This document shows, one piece after another, positions 37,155 through 45,546 of a stretch of DNA of 64,000 nt (position 1 is the first letter of the stretch; every line of letters starts with the position of its first letter). The notes beneath the pieces are model-generated. The model was not told where the DNA came from. It ran no database searches and was given only the letters and a program-made list of their open reading frames with translations. The position numbers were made by a program, and so were the translations under genes. The stretch comes from Methylobacteriaceae bacterium (GTDB lineage Bacteria; Pseudomonadota; Alphaproteobacteria; Rhizobiales; Beijerinckiaceae), in contig JACKJE010000001.1 in assembly GCA_020638135.1 (NCBI GenBank), forward strand, positions 62,001-126,000. Direction: 5' to 3'.

Positions 37155-38668
37155 GTGGTCCTCGCCGTCATATTCGCGCGCGTCGTCGCGAGATAGGACT
37201 CGATCTGCTCGCTGGCTTCGGCTGCGCCGTGCAAGCCGAGCTTGGTGCGCCGCCACAAAATATCATTGGCTGTCACGGCCCATTCGCGCGCGACGAGATA
37301 GTCGATCTCGGCGGCGGTCAGCCCCGCGCCGAAATCGCGGCCGAGATCGTCGAGCGCGCGCGCCTCGCCCAGCAGATCGAGCGCGCGCGTGCCGTAGGAC
37401 CGGGCGAGGCGACCCGCCAGGGCTTCGGGCAGAAAGGGCTTGCGCTGCATCAGGTCGCGCGTGAAGGCCGCGAGGTCGCCGCCCTCGAATTCGCCGCCGG
37501 GCAGGGGGGCGAATTCCGTCCAAGGCTTGCCGCGCGCGCCGAGCCTCGCGCCGATCTTCTCGAGGATCGCCTCGGCGAGGCGCCGGTAGGTCGTGATCTT
37601 GCCGCCGAAAATGCTGAGCAGCGGCGCGTTCTCGATTGTTTCGTCATGCAGCACGTAATCGCGCGTCGCCTCCTGGGCGGCGCTCGCATGATCGTCGTAC
37701 AGCGGGCGCACGCCCGAATAGGCCCAGACGACGTCGGCCGGCGTGATCTCGTGCCGGAAATATTCGTTCGCCGCCGCGCAGAGATAGGCGGTCTCTTCCG
37801 CGGAAATCTCCACCTTCGACGGATCGCCTGCAAAGTCGCGATCGGTCGTGCCGATCAGCGTGAAGTCCTCCTCATAGGGGATGGCGAAAACGATGCGCCC
37901 GTCGGCGTTCTGGAAGATATAGCAGCGGTCGTGTTCGTAGAGGCGCGGCACGACGATGTGGCTGCCCTGCACGAGACGGACGTGATGCGGCTCGCGATGC
38001 GCCAGCGGCCCCGCCAGCACACGATCGACCCAGGGCCCCGCCGCATTCACGATCAGCCGGGCCGAAACCTCGCCCTCCTCACCCGAGCGGACGTCGCGCA
38101 TCCGCACCCGCCACATACCGCTTTGGCTGACGGCGGACACGACCTCGCAGCGCGTCCGCACGACGGCGCCGCGGTCGGCCGCGTCGCGCGCGTTGAGAAC
38201 GACGAGCCGCGCGTCGTCCACCCAGCAGTCGGAATATTCGAATCCCTTGGAGAAGAGCGGTTTCAGCGGTTGCCCGGCGACGCCGGAAGCAAGATCGACC
38301 GTGCTGGTCGGCGGCAGTTTCTCGCGGCCGCCGAGATGATCGTAGATGAACAGGCCCGTGCGCAGCATCCAGGCCGGCCGCAGCCCCCTGGCATAGGGCA
38401 GCACGAAGCGCAGGGGGTGGACGATGTGCGGCGCGTTGCGCCACACGATCTCGCGCTCGGTCAGCGCCTCGCGCACCAGCCGGAACTCGTAATATTCGAG
38501 ATAGCGCAGCCCGCCGTGGATGAGCTTCGTCGCCTTGGACGATGTGCCGGAGGCCAGATCGTCCATCTCGGCGAGCATGACGGAATAACCGCGCCCGACC
38601 GCATCGCGCGCGATCCCGCAGCCGTTGATCCCGCCGCCGATGACCAAGACGTCGAACGGCGCGCTCAT
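37151..38668 (-). CDS. glpD: Glycerol-3-phosphate dehydrogenase (FAD, respiratory)
   Basis: A 505-residue flavoprotein that oxidises glycerol 3-phosphate to dihydroxyacetone phosphate and feeds electrons to quinone at the inner membrane. The N-terminus FDVLVIGGGINGCGIARDAVGRGYSVMLAEMDDLASGTSSKATKLIHGGLRYLEYYEF holds the FAD GxGxxG loop and the GlpD signature. NAAGPWVD, LVQGSHIVVPRLYEHDRCYIFQNADGRIVFAIPYEEDFTLIGTTD and FGGKITTYRRLAE follow. It forms an operon with glpK; no glp repressor or facilitator gene is next to it. Confidence 0.97.
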
Positions 38669-38751
38669 GCCAGATTCCGGGATAGCTTGCCCAAGACGCC
38701 TCGCTCGATGCCGTTCGGCGCTAAACTATCGCCTCGGACGGCAAGCGCAAC

Positions 38752-39192
38752 TCAGGCGGCGCGCTGTGCGGCGCAGGCCATCCGGGTCTCGACCAGCGTG
38801 GCCGAGGCCTCGATCAGCAGGCGCCCGCACAGTCGGGTGTCGCTGGAGGAGGTGCGAAACCGCGCGGCCATGACGTCAACCAGCTCGTCGAGCACCAACC
38901 GGTCGATGGCGTCGAGCGCTTCGGCGCCCATCCGGCAGGTTCGCGCCAGACCCAGCAGGTCGCGCCGCGCCTCGGCCGCCCGCTTCTTGTCGCCGCTGAT
39001 GATCAGCCGCCACACCCGTGCGTGCTGGCGCGACATCGGCCGGCTCCAGTCCATGTTCCCACCGAAACAGGCATCGTAGGCCTCGAACAGGCAATCGCCC
39101 ACGACGGGGTCGCTCCAGTCGAGAATGTCGCGCCGCATGTCATTCGTGTCGTCCAGCCGCATGCCGATCTCCGCCCCGAGTCGAATCGTCAT
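38752..39192 (-). CDS. Hypothetical helical protein
   Basis: A 146-residue all-helical, soluble protein of unknown family. Visible features are GDCLFEAYDACFGGNMDWSRPMSRQHARVWRLIISGDKKRAAEARRDLLGLARTC in the first part and LDELVDVMAARFRTSSSDTRLCGRLLIEASATLVETRM at the end, with six Cys residues. Aromatic, His and Met residues in the first half could suggest a sensor or haem-type pocket, but this is only an impression. It lies about 80 bp upstream of glpD on the same strand. Confidence 0.55.
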   Translation of the reverse strand: MTIRLGAEIGMRLDDTNDMRRDILDWSDPVVGDCLFEAYDACFGGNMDWSRPMSRQHARVWRLIISGDKKRAAEARRDLLGLARTCRMGAEALDAIDRLVLDELVDVMAARFRTSSSDTRLCGRLLIEASATLVETRMACAAQRAA

Positions 39193-39324
39193 ACCGAACG
39201 CCCACTACGCCAATCATCTCATTTTCGACGCGTTTCGCAACGGCGAGCCGCAAAACAGGCGCCGATCACATGGCCGTGACCATGGCGATGGCCACTGGCA
39301 CCCGGCGCCGCATCGCGGCAAAAC

Positions 39325-41112
39325 ATGCGGATGAACCCGCGCCCCGCCGACCCTCTCATCCTTTCCGGCCCGCTCATCCTGTTCGGCGGACCATATTCGA
39401 ATCTCCACGCGCTCGATGCTCTGCTGGCCGAGGCGCGTCGCATCGGCGTCCCGCCGGCAAGCATGATCTCGACCGGCGATCTCGTCGCCTATTGCGCCGA
39501 CGCGCGCGGCGTCGTCGATCGGTTTCGCGAAACCGGCATGCGCTTCATCCGCGGCAATTGCGAGGACCAGATCGCCGCAGGCGCGACCGATTGCGGCTGC
39601 GGTTTCGCGCCGGGCGGCGAATGCGACCGGCTGTCGGCCGACTGGTTCGCGCACGCCATGCGCGAATTGGACGACGAACGTCGCGCATTTCTGGGCGCGG
39701 CGCCGGAGCGGCTCGACGTCGTCCTCAATGGCCTGCGTATCGCGGTGGTGCACGGTGCGGCGACGCAGCAGAACCGCTTCGTCTTCGCCTCGACGCCTGC
39801 GCGCGTGAAGGCGCACGATTTGGCGCTGCTCGGCGTGGACGCCATTTTTGCCGGCCACAGCGGCCTGCCGTTCAGCCAGTCGATCGACGGCCGCCTCTGG
39901 CACAATCCCGGCGCGCTCGGCATGCCCGCCAACGAGGGGGATCCGCGCGTCTGGTACAGCCTGGTTTCGGCTGGAGACGAACCGGGCGCACTTGTAATCG
40001 AACATCGCGCCCTGTCCTACGATCACGCGGGCGCAGCCGCCGCTATGGCGCGCGCGGGCCTGCCGGACGCCTATGCGCGCACGCTGGTCGACGGATTCTG
40101 GCCCAATTGCGACTCGCTCGCCGTGCCCGAAGCGGCGGTGCAAGGCAAGAAGATCGAGCCGGTTCGACTCGCTTTTGCGCGCGATGTCGATCTGCGCTGG
40201 CCTGTTGACGATTCTCGCTTTCAAGTCGATGACGACGCGCCGGCGCGTGTAGAGCTCGCCGCGCTCGAGACGCTGTGGATCAACACCGGTTCGCTCTGCA
40301 ACCTCGCCTGCGCCGCCTGTTTCATGGAATCGACGCCACGCAACGACAGCCTCGCCTACATGTCGGCGGCCGAGGTCGCCGGTCTACTCGACGAGATCGC
40401 GCGCGATGGGTTCGGCACGCGCGTGATCGGCTTCACCGGCGGCGAACCCTTCCTCAACCGCGATCTCCCGGCCATGCTGGCCGATGCGCTCGCGCGCGGG
40501 CATGACGCGCTCGTTCTGACGAACGCCATGAAGCCGATGCGCCGCCATCGGGCTGCGCTCCTGAAACTGCGCGGAAAATATGGAGCGCGCCTCACGCTGC
40601 GCGTCTCGCTCGATCATTACACGCGCGAACTGCACGAACTCGAACGCGGCCCGGACAGCTTTGTGCCGACGCTTGATGGACTTGCATGGCTGGCGCGCGA
40701 AAAATTCGCTTTGTCGGTCGCCGGTCGCCTCTATTCCGGCGAGCCCGAGACGATCGTGCGCGCGGGCTACGCGCGCCTGTTCGCCGAACATGGGCTTGCC
40801 CTCGACGCCCACGATCCGGGCGCGCTGACGCTCTTTCCGGAAATGGACGCGGCGGTCGGGCCGCGCCGCGTCACGCGCGCCATGCTCGAAAACTCGGGGA
40901 AGTCCGGGCGCGATCTGATGTGCGCCGGCGCCCGCATGGCGATCAAGCGCAAGGACGCGCGCGCGCCGGCCATCGTCGCCTGCACGCTGCTGCCTTATGA
41001 AAAGGACTTCGAACTCGGCGCGACCCTCGCCGAGGCGCGCCGGCCCGTCGAACTGAACCACGCCCATTGCGCCGCCTTCTGTGTTCTCGGCGGAGCTGAC
41101 TGCGCCGCTTGA
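39325..41112 (+). CDS. Metallophosphoesterase-like / radical SAM fusion protein
   Basis: A 595-residue two-domain protein. Residues about 15-215 follow the YfcE-like metallophosphoesterase pattern: LILFGGPYSNLHALDALL, ISTGDLVAY, IRGNCED, IAVVHGA, IFAGHSGLPF, LWHNPGALGMPAN. But the first metal motif DxH is replaced (GxY), and the domain carries extra cysteines (57, 79, 90, 92, 100). Residues about 310-595 are a radical SAM enzyme: C325-x3-C329-x2-C332 in CNLACAACF, then GFTGGEPFLN. The C-terminal cysteines 533, 553, 582, 586 and 593 suggest one auxiliary iron-sulfur cluster, as in SPASM-type proteins. One chain joining the two suggests modification and hydrolysis of the same product; the substrate is unknown. 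Confidence 0.8.
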   Translation: MRMNPRPADPLILSGPLILFGGPYSNLHALDALLAEARRIGVPPASMISTGDLVAYCADARGVVDRFRETGMRFIRGNCEDQIAAGATDCGCGFAPGGECDRLSADWFAHAMRELDDERRAFLGAAPERLDVVLNGLRIAVVHGAATQQNRFVFASTPARVKAHDLALLGVDAIFAGHSGLPFSQSIDGRLWHNPGALGMPANEGDPRVWYSLVSAGDEPGALVIEHRALSYDHAGAAAAMARAGLPDAYARTLVDGFWPNCDSLAVPEAAVQGKKIEPVRLAFARDVDLRWPVDDSRFQVDDDAPARVELAALETLWINTGSLCNLACAACFMESTPRNDSLAYMSAAEVAGLLDEIARDGFGTRVIGFTGGEPFLNRDLPAMLADALARGHDALVLTNAMKPMRRHRAALLKLRGKYGARLTLRVSLDHYTRELHELERGPDSFVPTLDGLAWLAREKFALSVAGRLYSGEPETIVRAGYARLFAEHGLALDAHDPGALTLFPEMDAAVGPRRVTRAMLENSGKSGRDLMCAGARMAIKRKDARAPAIVACTLLPYEKDFELGATLAEARRPVELNHAHCAAFCVLGGADCAA

Positions 41113-41146
41113 GCCGGGCTTGCGCCTTCAGCGCCGCCGTTCGAAT

Positions 41147-41323
41147 ATGAATGGCCTGGCGCGGGCGACCGGCGCCGGCGGTTTGGGGAGTTTGCGTGTG
41201 CGTGCGTTTGTGTTCATCGCTGCGGCATTGGCCTTGGGCCTGATGACAAGCGGCTGCGATCGGTGCGGCGATCCCGTGAAGTTCAACTTCCCGAGCGCCA
41301 ACGCCTGCAGCGACAACAAATAA
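41147..41323 (+). CDS. Small exported or lipoprotein-like peptide
   Basis: A 58-residue protein from ATG 41147. A basic N-terminus leads to a hydrophobic core (VRAFVFIAAALALGLMTSGC) and a short Cys-rich tail (DRCGDPVKFNFPSANACSDNK). The Cys after TSG could be a lipidation site, although position -3 is Thr instead of the usual Leu/Val. Without lipidation it would be a small secreted or anchored peptide. It precedes the FAH-family gene by 22 bp on the same strand and could be co-transcribed. Confidence 0.55.
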   Translation: MNGLARATGAGGLGSLRVRAFVFIAAALALGLMTSGCDRCGDPVKFNFPSANACSDNK

Positions 41324-41345
41324 CGAGAATTCCGGAGGAAACGAC

Positions 41346-42350
41346 ATGGAGACTTCACGGCGAGCGTTCATGCTCGCGACGGCCGGCGCAGCTCTGGCGG
41401 CTGGCGTAAACTCTGCCGAGGCTGCAGAGGGGACGGGCCTGCGCCTCCTCACCTTCGAGCGTAAGGATCAGCCCGGCGCCCGCGTCGGCCTGGCGATCGC
41501 TGGCGACAAAGTCGTCGATCTCGTCGCCGCCAAGAAGGCCGGCGCCGCGCTCGGGTTCGATCCGGCCGACATGATCTCGCTGATCGCGGCTGGCGCTCCG
41601 GGCCTCGCTCAAGTTCGCGCGGTCGTGGCCAAGCCGGGCGAGACGCTGGCGCTCGGCGACCTGCGCCTGCATTCGCCGATCCCCAGACCGCCACGCAACA
41701 TTTTCGCGGTCGGTTGGAACTATCTGGCCCATTTCAACGAGAGCGAGACGGCGCAGAAGGCGAAGCAGGAATATCCCGCCCATCCCGTCTTCTTCTCGAA
41801 GGCGTCGCATTCCATGAACGGGCCGTTCGATCCCATTCCCTTCGATCCGGCCGTGTCCACGCTGATCGACTGGGAAGGCGAGCTGGCCGTGGTGATCGGC
41901 AAGGGTGGCCGCAACATCAAGGAAGCCGACGCGATGGGCCACGTCTTCGGCTATTCCGTAATCAACGACACGACAGCGCGCGACGTGCAGGCCAAGAAGC
42001 ACGGCGGCCAATGGTTCAAGGGCAAGAGCCTCGACGGGCATGGGCCGATGGGGCCGTGGATCGTCACGGCTGACGGTCTCGATCCGGACAAGCTGCACCT
42101 GCAGACGCGCGTCAACGGCGTCGTCAAACAGGACGCCAAGACAACGCAGATGTATTTCAAGATCCCGCGCATCATCGCCGAGCTCTCGGCGGGTCTGACG
42201 CTCGAGCCGGGCGATGTCATCGCCACCGGCACGCCGCCCGGCGTCGGCAACGCGCGCAAGCCGCCCGAATATCTCAAGCCCGGCGACATTATGGAGACTG
42301 AGATCGAAGGGATTGGTATCATACGCAACACGATCACGCAGGTCGCCTGA
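41346..42350 (+). CDS. Fumarylacetoacetate hydrolase family protein with Tat signal
   Basis: A 334-residue protein behind a near-perfect GGAGG. The N-terminus METSRRAFMLATAGAALAAG is a twin-arginine signal (SRRAFM), so export in folded state is predicted. The FAH domain runs from about residue 115: NIFAVGWNYLAHF, HPVFFSKASHSMNGP, IDWEGELAVVIGKGG (with the metal-binding Glu pair), VINDTTARDVQ, KSLDGHGPMGPWIV and LEPGDVIATGTPPGVG. Relatives hydrolyse C-C bonds in acylpyruvates and aromatic breakdown products and are normally cytoplasmic. The last codons are part of a 28-bp tandem duplication. Confidence 0.9.
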   Translation: METSRRAFMLATAGAALAAGVNSAEAAEGTGLRLLTFERKDQPGARVGLAIAGDKVVDLVAAKKAGAALGFDPADMISLIAAGAPGLAQVRAVVAKPGETLALGDLRLHSPIPRPPRNIFAVGWNYLAHFNESETAQKAKQEYPAHPVFFSKASHSMNGPFDPIPFDPAVSTLIDWEGELAVVIGKGGRNIKEADAMGHVFGYSVINDTTARDVQAKKHGGQWFKGKSLDGHGPMGPWIVTADGLDPDKLHLQTRVNGVVKQDAKTTQMYFKIPRIIAELSAGLTLEPGDVIATGTPPGVGNARKPPEYLKPGDIMETEIEGIGIIRNTITQVA

Positions 42351-42407
42351 GGGCGGCAGGATCGATCAAGTCGCCTGACGGCGACAGGATCAAACAAGTC
42401 GCCTGAC
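42342..42407 (+). repeat. 28-bp imperfect tandem duplication over the FAH gene stop
   Basis: Units start at 42342 and 42370 with a third partial unit at 42398, each beginning GTCGCCTGA. The first unit contains the last two codons and the TGA of the FAH-family gene; the others are copies in the 3' region. The units differ at a few positions, so the duplication is not brand new. Confidence 0.75.
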
Positions 42408-42431
42408 CTGCGCCAGAGGGAGTCCGACAGA

Positions 42432-43223
42432 ATGCTCGCAATGGAACCGACGGCGTCGAAGGAAGTCGCGCCGGCGCGCCCCGCCTCGACAGTCCTGCTT
42501 GTGCGCGACAGCGCTGATGGCATGGAGGTCTTCATGGTGGTGCGCCATCATCAGATCGACTTCGCCTCCGGCGCGCTCGTCTTTCCGGGCGGCAGCATCG
42601 ACAAGGAGGACTTCACGATCGCCGCCGACCACGCCTGTTGCGGCGGCGATCACGGCCTCGACGAGAAGGCGCGCGCCTTTCGTGTCGCGGCGGTGCGCGA
42701 GACCTTCGAGGAATGCGGCGTTCTGCTCGCGCGCCCGCGCGGATCGACGGCGCTTGTGTCGGGCGCGCGCGCAGAGGAAATAGCGAAGAAGGCGGCCGGC
42801 AAGTCCTTCGGCGAATTGCTGGCTGCTGAAGAGCTGGAGCTGGCGCTCGACCAGCTTACGCCCTTTGCGCACTGGATCACGCCGACGCCGCTGCCCAAGC
42901 GCTTCGACACGCATTTCTTCATCGCCGCGGCGCCGGAGGATCAGCTCGCCCTGCACGACGGTTCGGAATCGGTCGATTCCGTCTGGATCAACCCGGCGCG
43001 CGCGCTCGCCGACGCCAAGACCGGCAAGTACACGATCATCTTCGCCACGCGGCTGAACGTCGAAATGCTGGGCCGGCAGAACGATGTCGTCGCGGCGGTG
43101 GAGGCCGCGCGGACCCGCACTATCGTTACCGTGCAGCCGGAAGTGCTGCGCCGCGACGACAAGGGCGTGAAGCTGAAAATTCCGCTGGAGGCCGGCTACG
43201 GCGGAGACGTGTTCGAGTCGTAA
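42432..43223 (+). CDS. Nudix hydrolase
   Basis: A 263-residue member of the long Nudix group. After ASTVLLVRDSADGMEVFMVVRHH, the box is spread over FPGGSIDKEDF, an insertion rich in His/Cys, and AVRETFEECGVLLARP, which supplies the RExxEExG core that binds Mg2+. The C-terminal half (HWITPTPLPKRFDTHFFIAAAP and SVWINPARALADAKTGKYTIIFATRLNVEML) matches NUDT7/NUDT19-like and bacterial long Nudix proteins that act on nucleoside diphosphates or CoA esters. The insertion inside the box, as in NUDT19, is consistent with that class. The substrate is uncertain. Confidence 0.85.
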   Translation: MLAMEPTASKEVAPARPASTVLLVRDSADGMEVFMVVRHHQIDFASGALVFPGGSIDKEDFTIAADHACCGGDHGLDEKARAFRVAAVRETFEECGVLLARPRGSTALVSGARAEEIAKKAAGKSFGELLAAEELELALDQLTPFAHWITPTPLPKRFDTHFFIAAAPEDQLALHDGSESVDSVWINPARALADAKTGKYTIIFATRLNVEMLGRQNDVVAAVEAARTRTIVTVQPEVLRRDDKGVKLKIPLEAGYGGDVFES

Positions 43224-43269
43224 CGCGCGCGGCGGTTAGGACGAGCTGGCGGACAAGGAGAGACGAACG

Positions 43270-43602
43270 ATGGCTGACTTTCCGCCCGTGCAAGGCGACG
43301 CCATGACCGGCTACGTCGAGAATCCGACCGTCTATTGCGCGACCGGCCAGATGAGTGAGCCGACGGGTTCGCCGCATGTGCGGGGCGTCGAATTTCGTCT
43401 GCCGCGCTTCAGGCAGGCGCCCGTGGTCTCGCTGCAGATCACGGCGCCGCACGGGTCGTCGATGCTTGGAATCTATGCCGTGAAGGTCAACGACAATGTT
43501 TCGGGGCAGACGCAAGTCGCCGTCGAGGCGCAAACAATCAAGGGCGGACCGGCGCACGGCGAACATTTCTGCTCGATCGTCGTGACCGGTTTCCCGCTTT
43601 GA
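43270..43602 (+). CDS. Hypothetical protein
   Basis: A 110-residue beta-rich soluble protein, with AGGAG a few bases before the ATG. It has no signal peptide. Readable strands include VRGVEFRLPRFRQAPVVSLQI, HGSSMLGIYAVKVNDN and TQVAVEAQTIKGG. I do not recognise the family; a small lectin-like or capping beta-sandwich is possible. It follows the Nudix gene by 46 bp. Confidence 0.6.
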   Translation: MADFPPVQGDAMTGYVENPTVYCATGQMSEPTGSPHVRGVEFRLPRFRQAPVVSLQITAPHGSSMLGIYAVKVNDNVSGQTQVAVEAQTIKGGPAHGEHFCSIVVTGFPL

Positions 43603-43644
43603 CCGACCGCTGACGCAGTGCGGCGGCGAACCGCCGCGCCTCGC

Positions 43645-44466
43645 TCAATGCGCCATCAGAACCGGCAGCGTCATCGAGCCGAGGATGGTGCGGGTTGCGC
43701 CGCCCAGCACGAATTCGCGCAGTCGCGAATGGCCGTATCCGCCCATGACCAGCAGGTCGGCGTTTTCGTCGGCCGCATAGGACAGGATCAGCGAGCCGAC
43801 GTCATCGCCCTTCGGCAGCGTCTTCAGCTCGGCGTTGATGCCATGCCGGGCGAGATTGCGGGTGATGTCGAAGCCCGGCAGATCGGTCGTCGCGCGCTTG
43901 CCGTTGATCATGGTCACGATCTCGACGCGGCCGGCGCGCTTCAGCAGCGGCAGGGCGCAGGAGACCGCGCGCGCCGCCGCCGCGCCGCCGTCCCAGGCGA
44001 CGATCACGCGGCCGAGCTTGGCCGGGCCGCGATGGATATACGGCAGGATCAGCAGCGGCCGGCCGGAATGGAAGAGGACGCCTTCCAGAAGCGCCGTGCT
44101 CGCGCCTTGGTCCGAGTTGGTCGGCTGCACGCCGATGGTCAGGTCGAAATTGCGGGCGAGACGCGCGACCGCATTGGGCGCATTGCCCGGCGCCGGCTCG
44201 ATCTTGGCGAGTTCGCAGGCGCCCGGACGGGAGGCCGCCTTTTCGAAACGCGCATAGCCCTCCGAAATTTCGCGATTGCCCGCTTCGAGCGCGCTCTGGA
44301 CCAGTTCGTAAGGAAACTCGCCCATGAAGGCCGGCGCCGGCGGCAATTGCTGGATAACGCCTACGACCGTCGCATGCGCGTCGAACCCCTCCGCCAGGCT
44401 ATGCGTATATTCCGCGAGCGCATCGGCGTCGGCGGCGCGTTCCATGACGACCATGATGTCTTTCAC
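43645..44466 (-). CDS. Universal stress protein (tandem UspA-like)
   Basis: A 273-residue protein starting at GTG 44466 behind GAGGAG. The second half is a clear Usp domain: LGRVIVAWDGGAAAARAVSCALPLLKRAGRVEIVT, then SLILSYAADENADLLVMGGYGHSRLREFVLGGATRTILGSMTLPVLMAH, with the GxxGx9GS ATP-binding motif. The first half (KDIMVVMERAADADALAEYTHSLAEGFDAHATVVGV) is a degenerate Usp domain without the motif. Tandem proteins of this kind are induced by stress in proteobacteria. The frame is open further upstream, but the ribosome-binding site fixes the start. Confidence 0.9.
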   Translation of the reverse strand: MKDIMVVMERAADADALAEYTHSLAEGFDAHATVVGVIQQLPPAPAFMGEFPYELVQSALEAGNREISEGYARFEKAASRPGACELAKIEPAPGNAPNAVARLARNFDLTIGVQPTNSDQGASTALLEGVLFHSGRPLLILPYIHRGPAKLGRVIVAWDGGAAAARAVSCALPLLKRAGRVEIVTMINGKRATTDLPGFDITRNLARHGINAELKTLPKGDDVGSLILSYAADENADLLVMGGYGHSRLREFVLGGATRTILGSMTLPVLMAH

Positions 44467-44694
44467 GACAATTCTCCTCGATCGAACGATGCCTGATAGA
44501 TAGGCGCGCCGGACCGCCGCCGCGTTGCGCAAGATCAACGCGATCTGCCGCGAGCGCAAGGCGATCCGTCGAATTGCAGCTATCTGCGTAGCGCGCCGTT
44601 GACCCTGCGCGCCAAAAGCCCGGCGCAGGCCGGCGATCTTAACCTCCCGGACCCCGGCGCGCGCTTCTATGGGGCGTCCGCTGGAGGGATTTCG

Positions 44695-44901
44695 ATGATC
44701 CGGCCCGAACTGCATCCGCAACGCCGCGCGCCCGACGCCCTGTCGCGCCCGCCAGCGCGCCCGCGCCTCGACGCCGTCGCTTGGAATGCGGCGCACGCGC
44801 TCGACCGCAACATAGCCCTGCTGCGGGAAAAGCTCGCGGAAGCGAACCGCGAGCCCCAAGAAATCAGACAGGAAATCAGAAAAGACGGAAAAGCCGCGTA
44901 G
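44695..44901 (+). CDS. Small hypothetical protein, helical
   Basis: A 68-residue protein from ATG 44695 with GGAGGGA seven to thirteen bases upstream. An Arg/Pro-rich N-terminus is followed by one long charged helix (LDAVAWNAAHALDRNIALLREKLAEANREPQEIRQEIRK), a likely short coiled coil. Family unknown. It converges on the DUF6481 gene with 6 bp between stops. Confidence 0.55.
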   Translation: MIRPELHPQRRAPDALSRPPARPRLDAVAWNAAHALDRNIALLREKLAEANREPQEIRQEIRKDGKAA

Positions 44902-44907
44902 CGCGGC

Positions 44908-45351
44908 TTACCACATGCGCTCGAGCATGGTCCGGCGCTCGGCCTTGCGAGCCTTGCGGGCGGCGTAGCGGGCGTCGCGCTCGGCCTTCTTCTCGGCCTC
45001 GAGCATAGCCTTGAGCTGAGCGTCTTCCTCGCGCTTCTTGGCCTCTTCGGCCTCCATGCGCAGGCGCTCTTCCTCGCGCAGACGAGCCTCTTCGGCCTCG
45101 CGGGCCAGGCGTTCGGCCTCCTCGCGGGCGCGCTGGGCGGCGCGTTCGGCCTCTTCCTTCGCCCTGCGTTCGGCCTTTTCGGCCTCACGAATCTTGCGGG
45201 CTTCGACAATGGCCTGCCGTTCGGCGGCGCGCGCCTGCACGGCCGGGTCGTCCGAGCCGGGGCGGTTCTGGAACTTTTCGATGAGAGCCTTGCGGGCTTC
45301 GGCGGCGGCGGTCTGGCGATCCTGGAAACGAGAGCCGTTGAATGAGCGCAT
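44908..45351 (-). CDS. DUF6481-like charged coiled-coil protein
   Basis: A 147-residue protein. The N-terminus SFNGSRFQDRQTAAAEARKALIEKFQNRPGSDDPAVQARAAERQAIVEARKIREAEKAERRA matches what I know of DUF6481 proteins of alphaproteobacteria. The rest is a continuous Glu/Ala/Arg helix with heptads (EEAERLAREAEEARLREEERL), ending KAERRTMLERMW. Function unknown; a cytoplasmic structural or nucleic-acid-bound role is sometimes guessed. The nearly pure E/A/R/K composition gives the DNA a repetitive CTC/GCC look. Confidence 0.75.
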   Translation of the reverse strand: MRSFNGSRFQDRQTAAAEARKALIEKFQNRPGSDDPAVQARAAERQAIVEARKIREAEKAERRAKEEAERAAQRAREEAERLAREAEEARLREEERLRMEAEEAKKREEDAQLKAMLEAEKKAERDARYAARKARKAERRTMLERMW

Positions 45352-45546
45352 TGTGCCTTGGATGGATGTCTAGCGGATGGGTTTGCGAGCGCGAAAGGCG
45401 CGGGCGTTCAATGCCAGAGCGCTCGCCTCGCCGCAACCCTTCGCGCTGCAAAAATGGTTTGCATTTCCGGCATGTGTCGCCAGCGGTTTTGTCCGGCGCG
45501 CTGGCATGCTACGTCGGCCGGGACAGGAGCCGCCCAAGGAGCCCGC

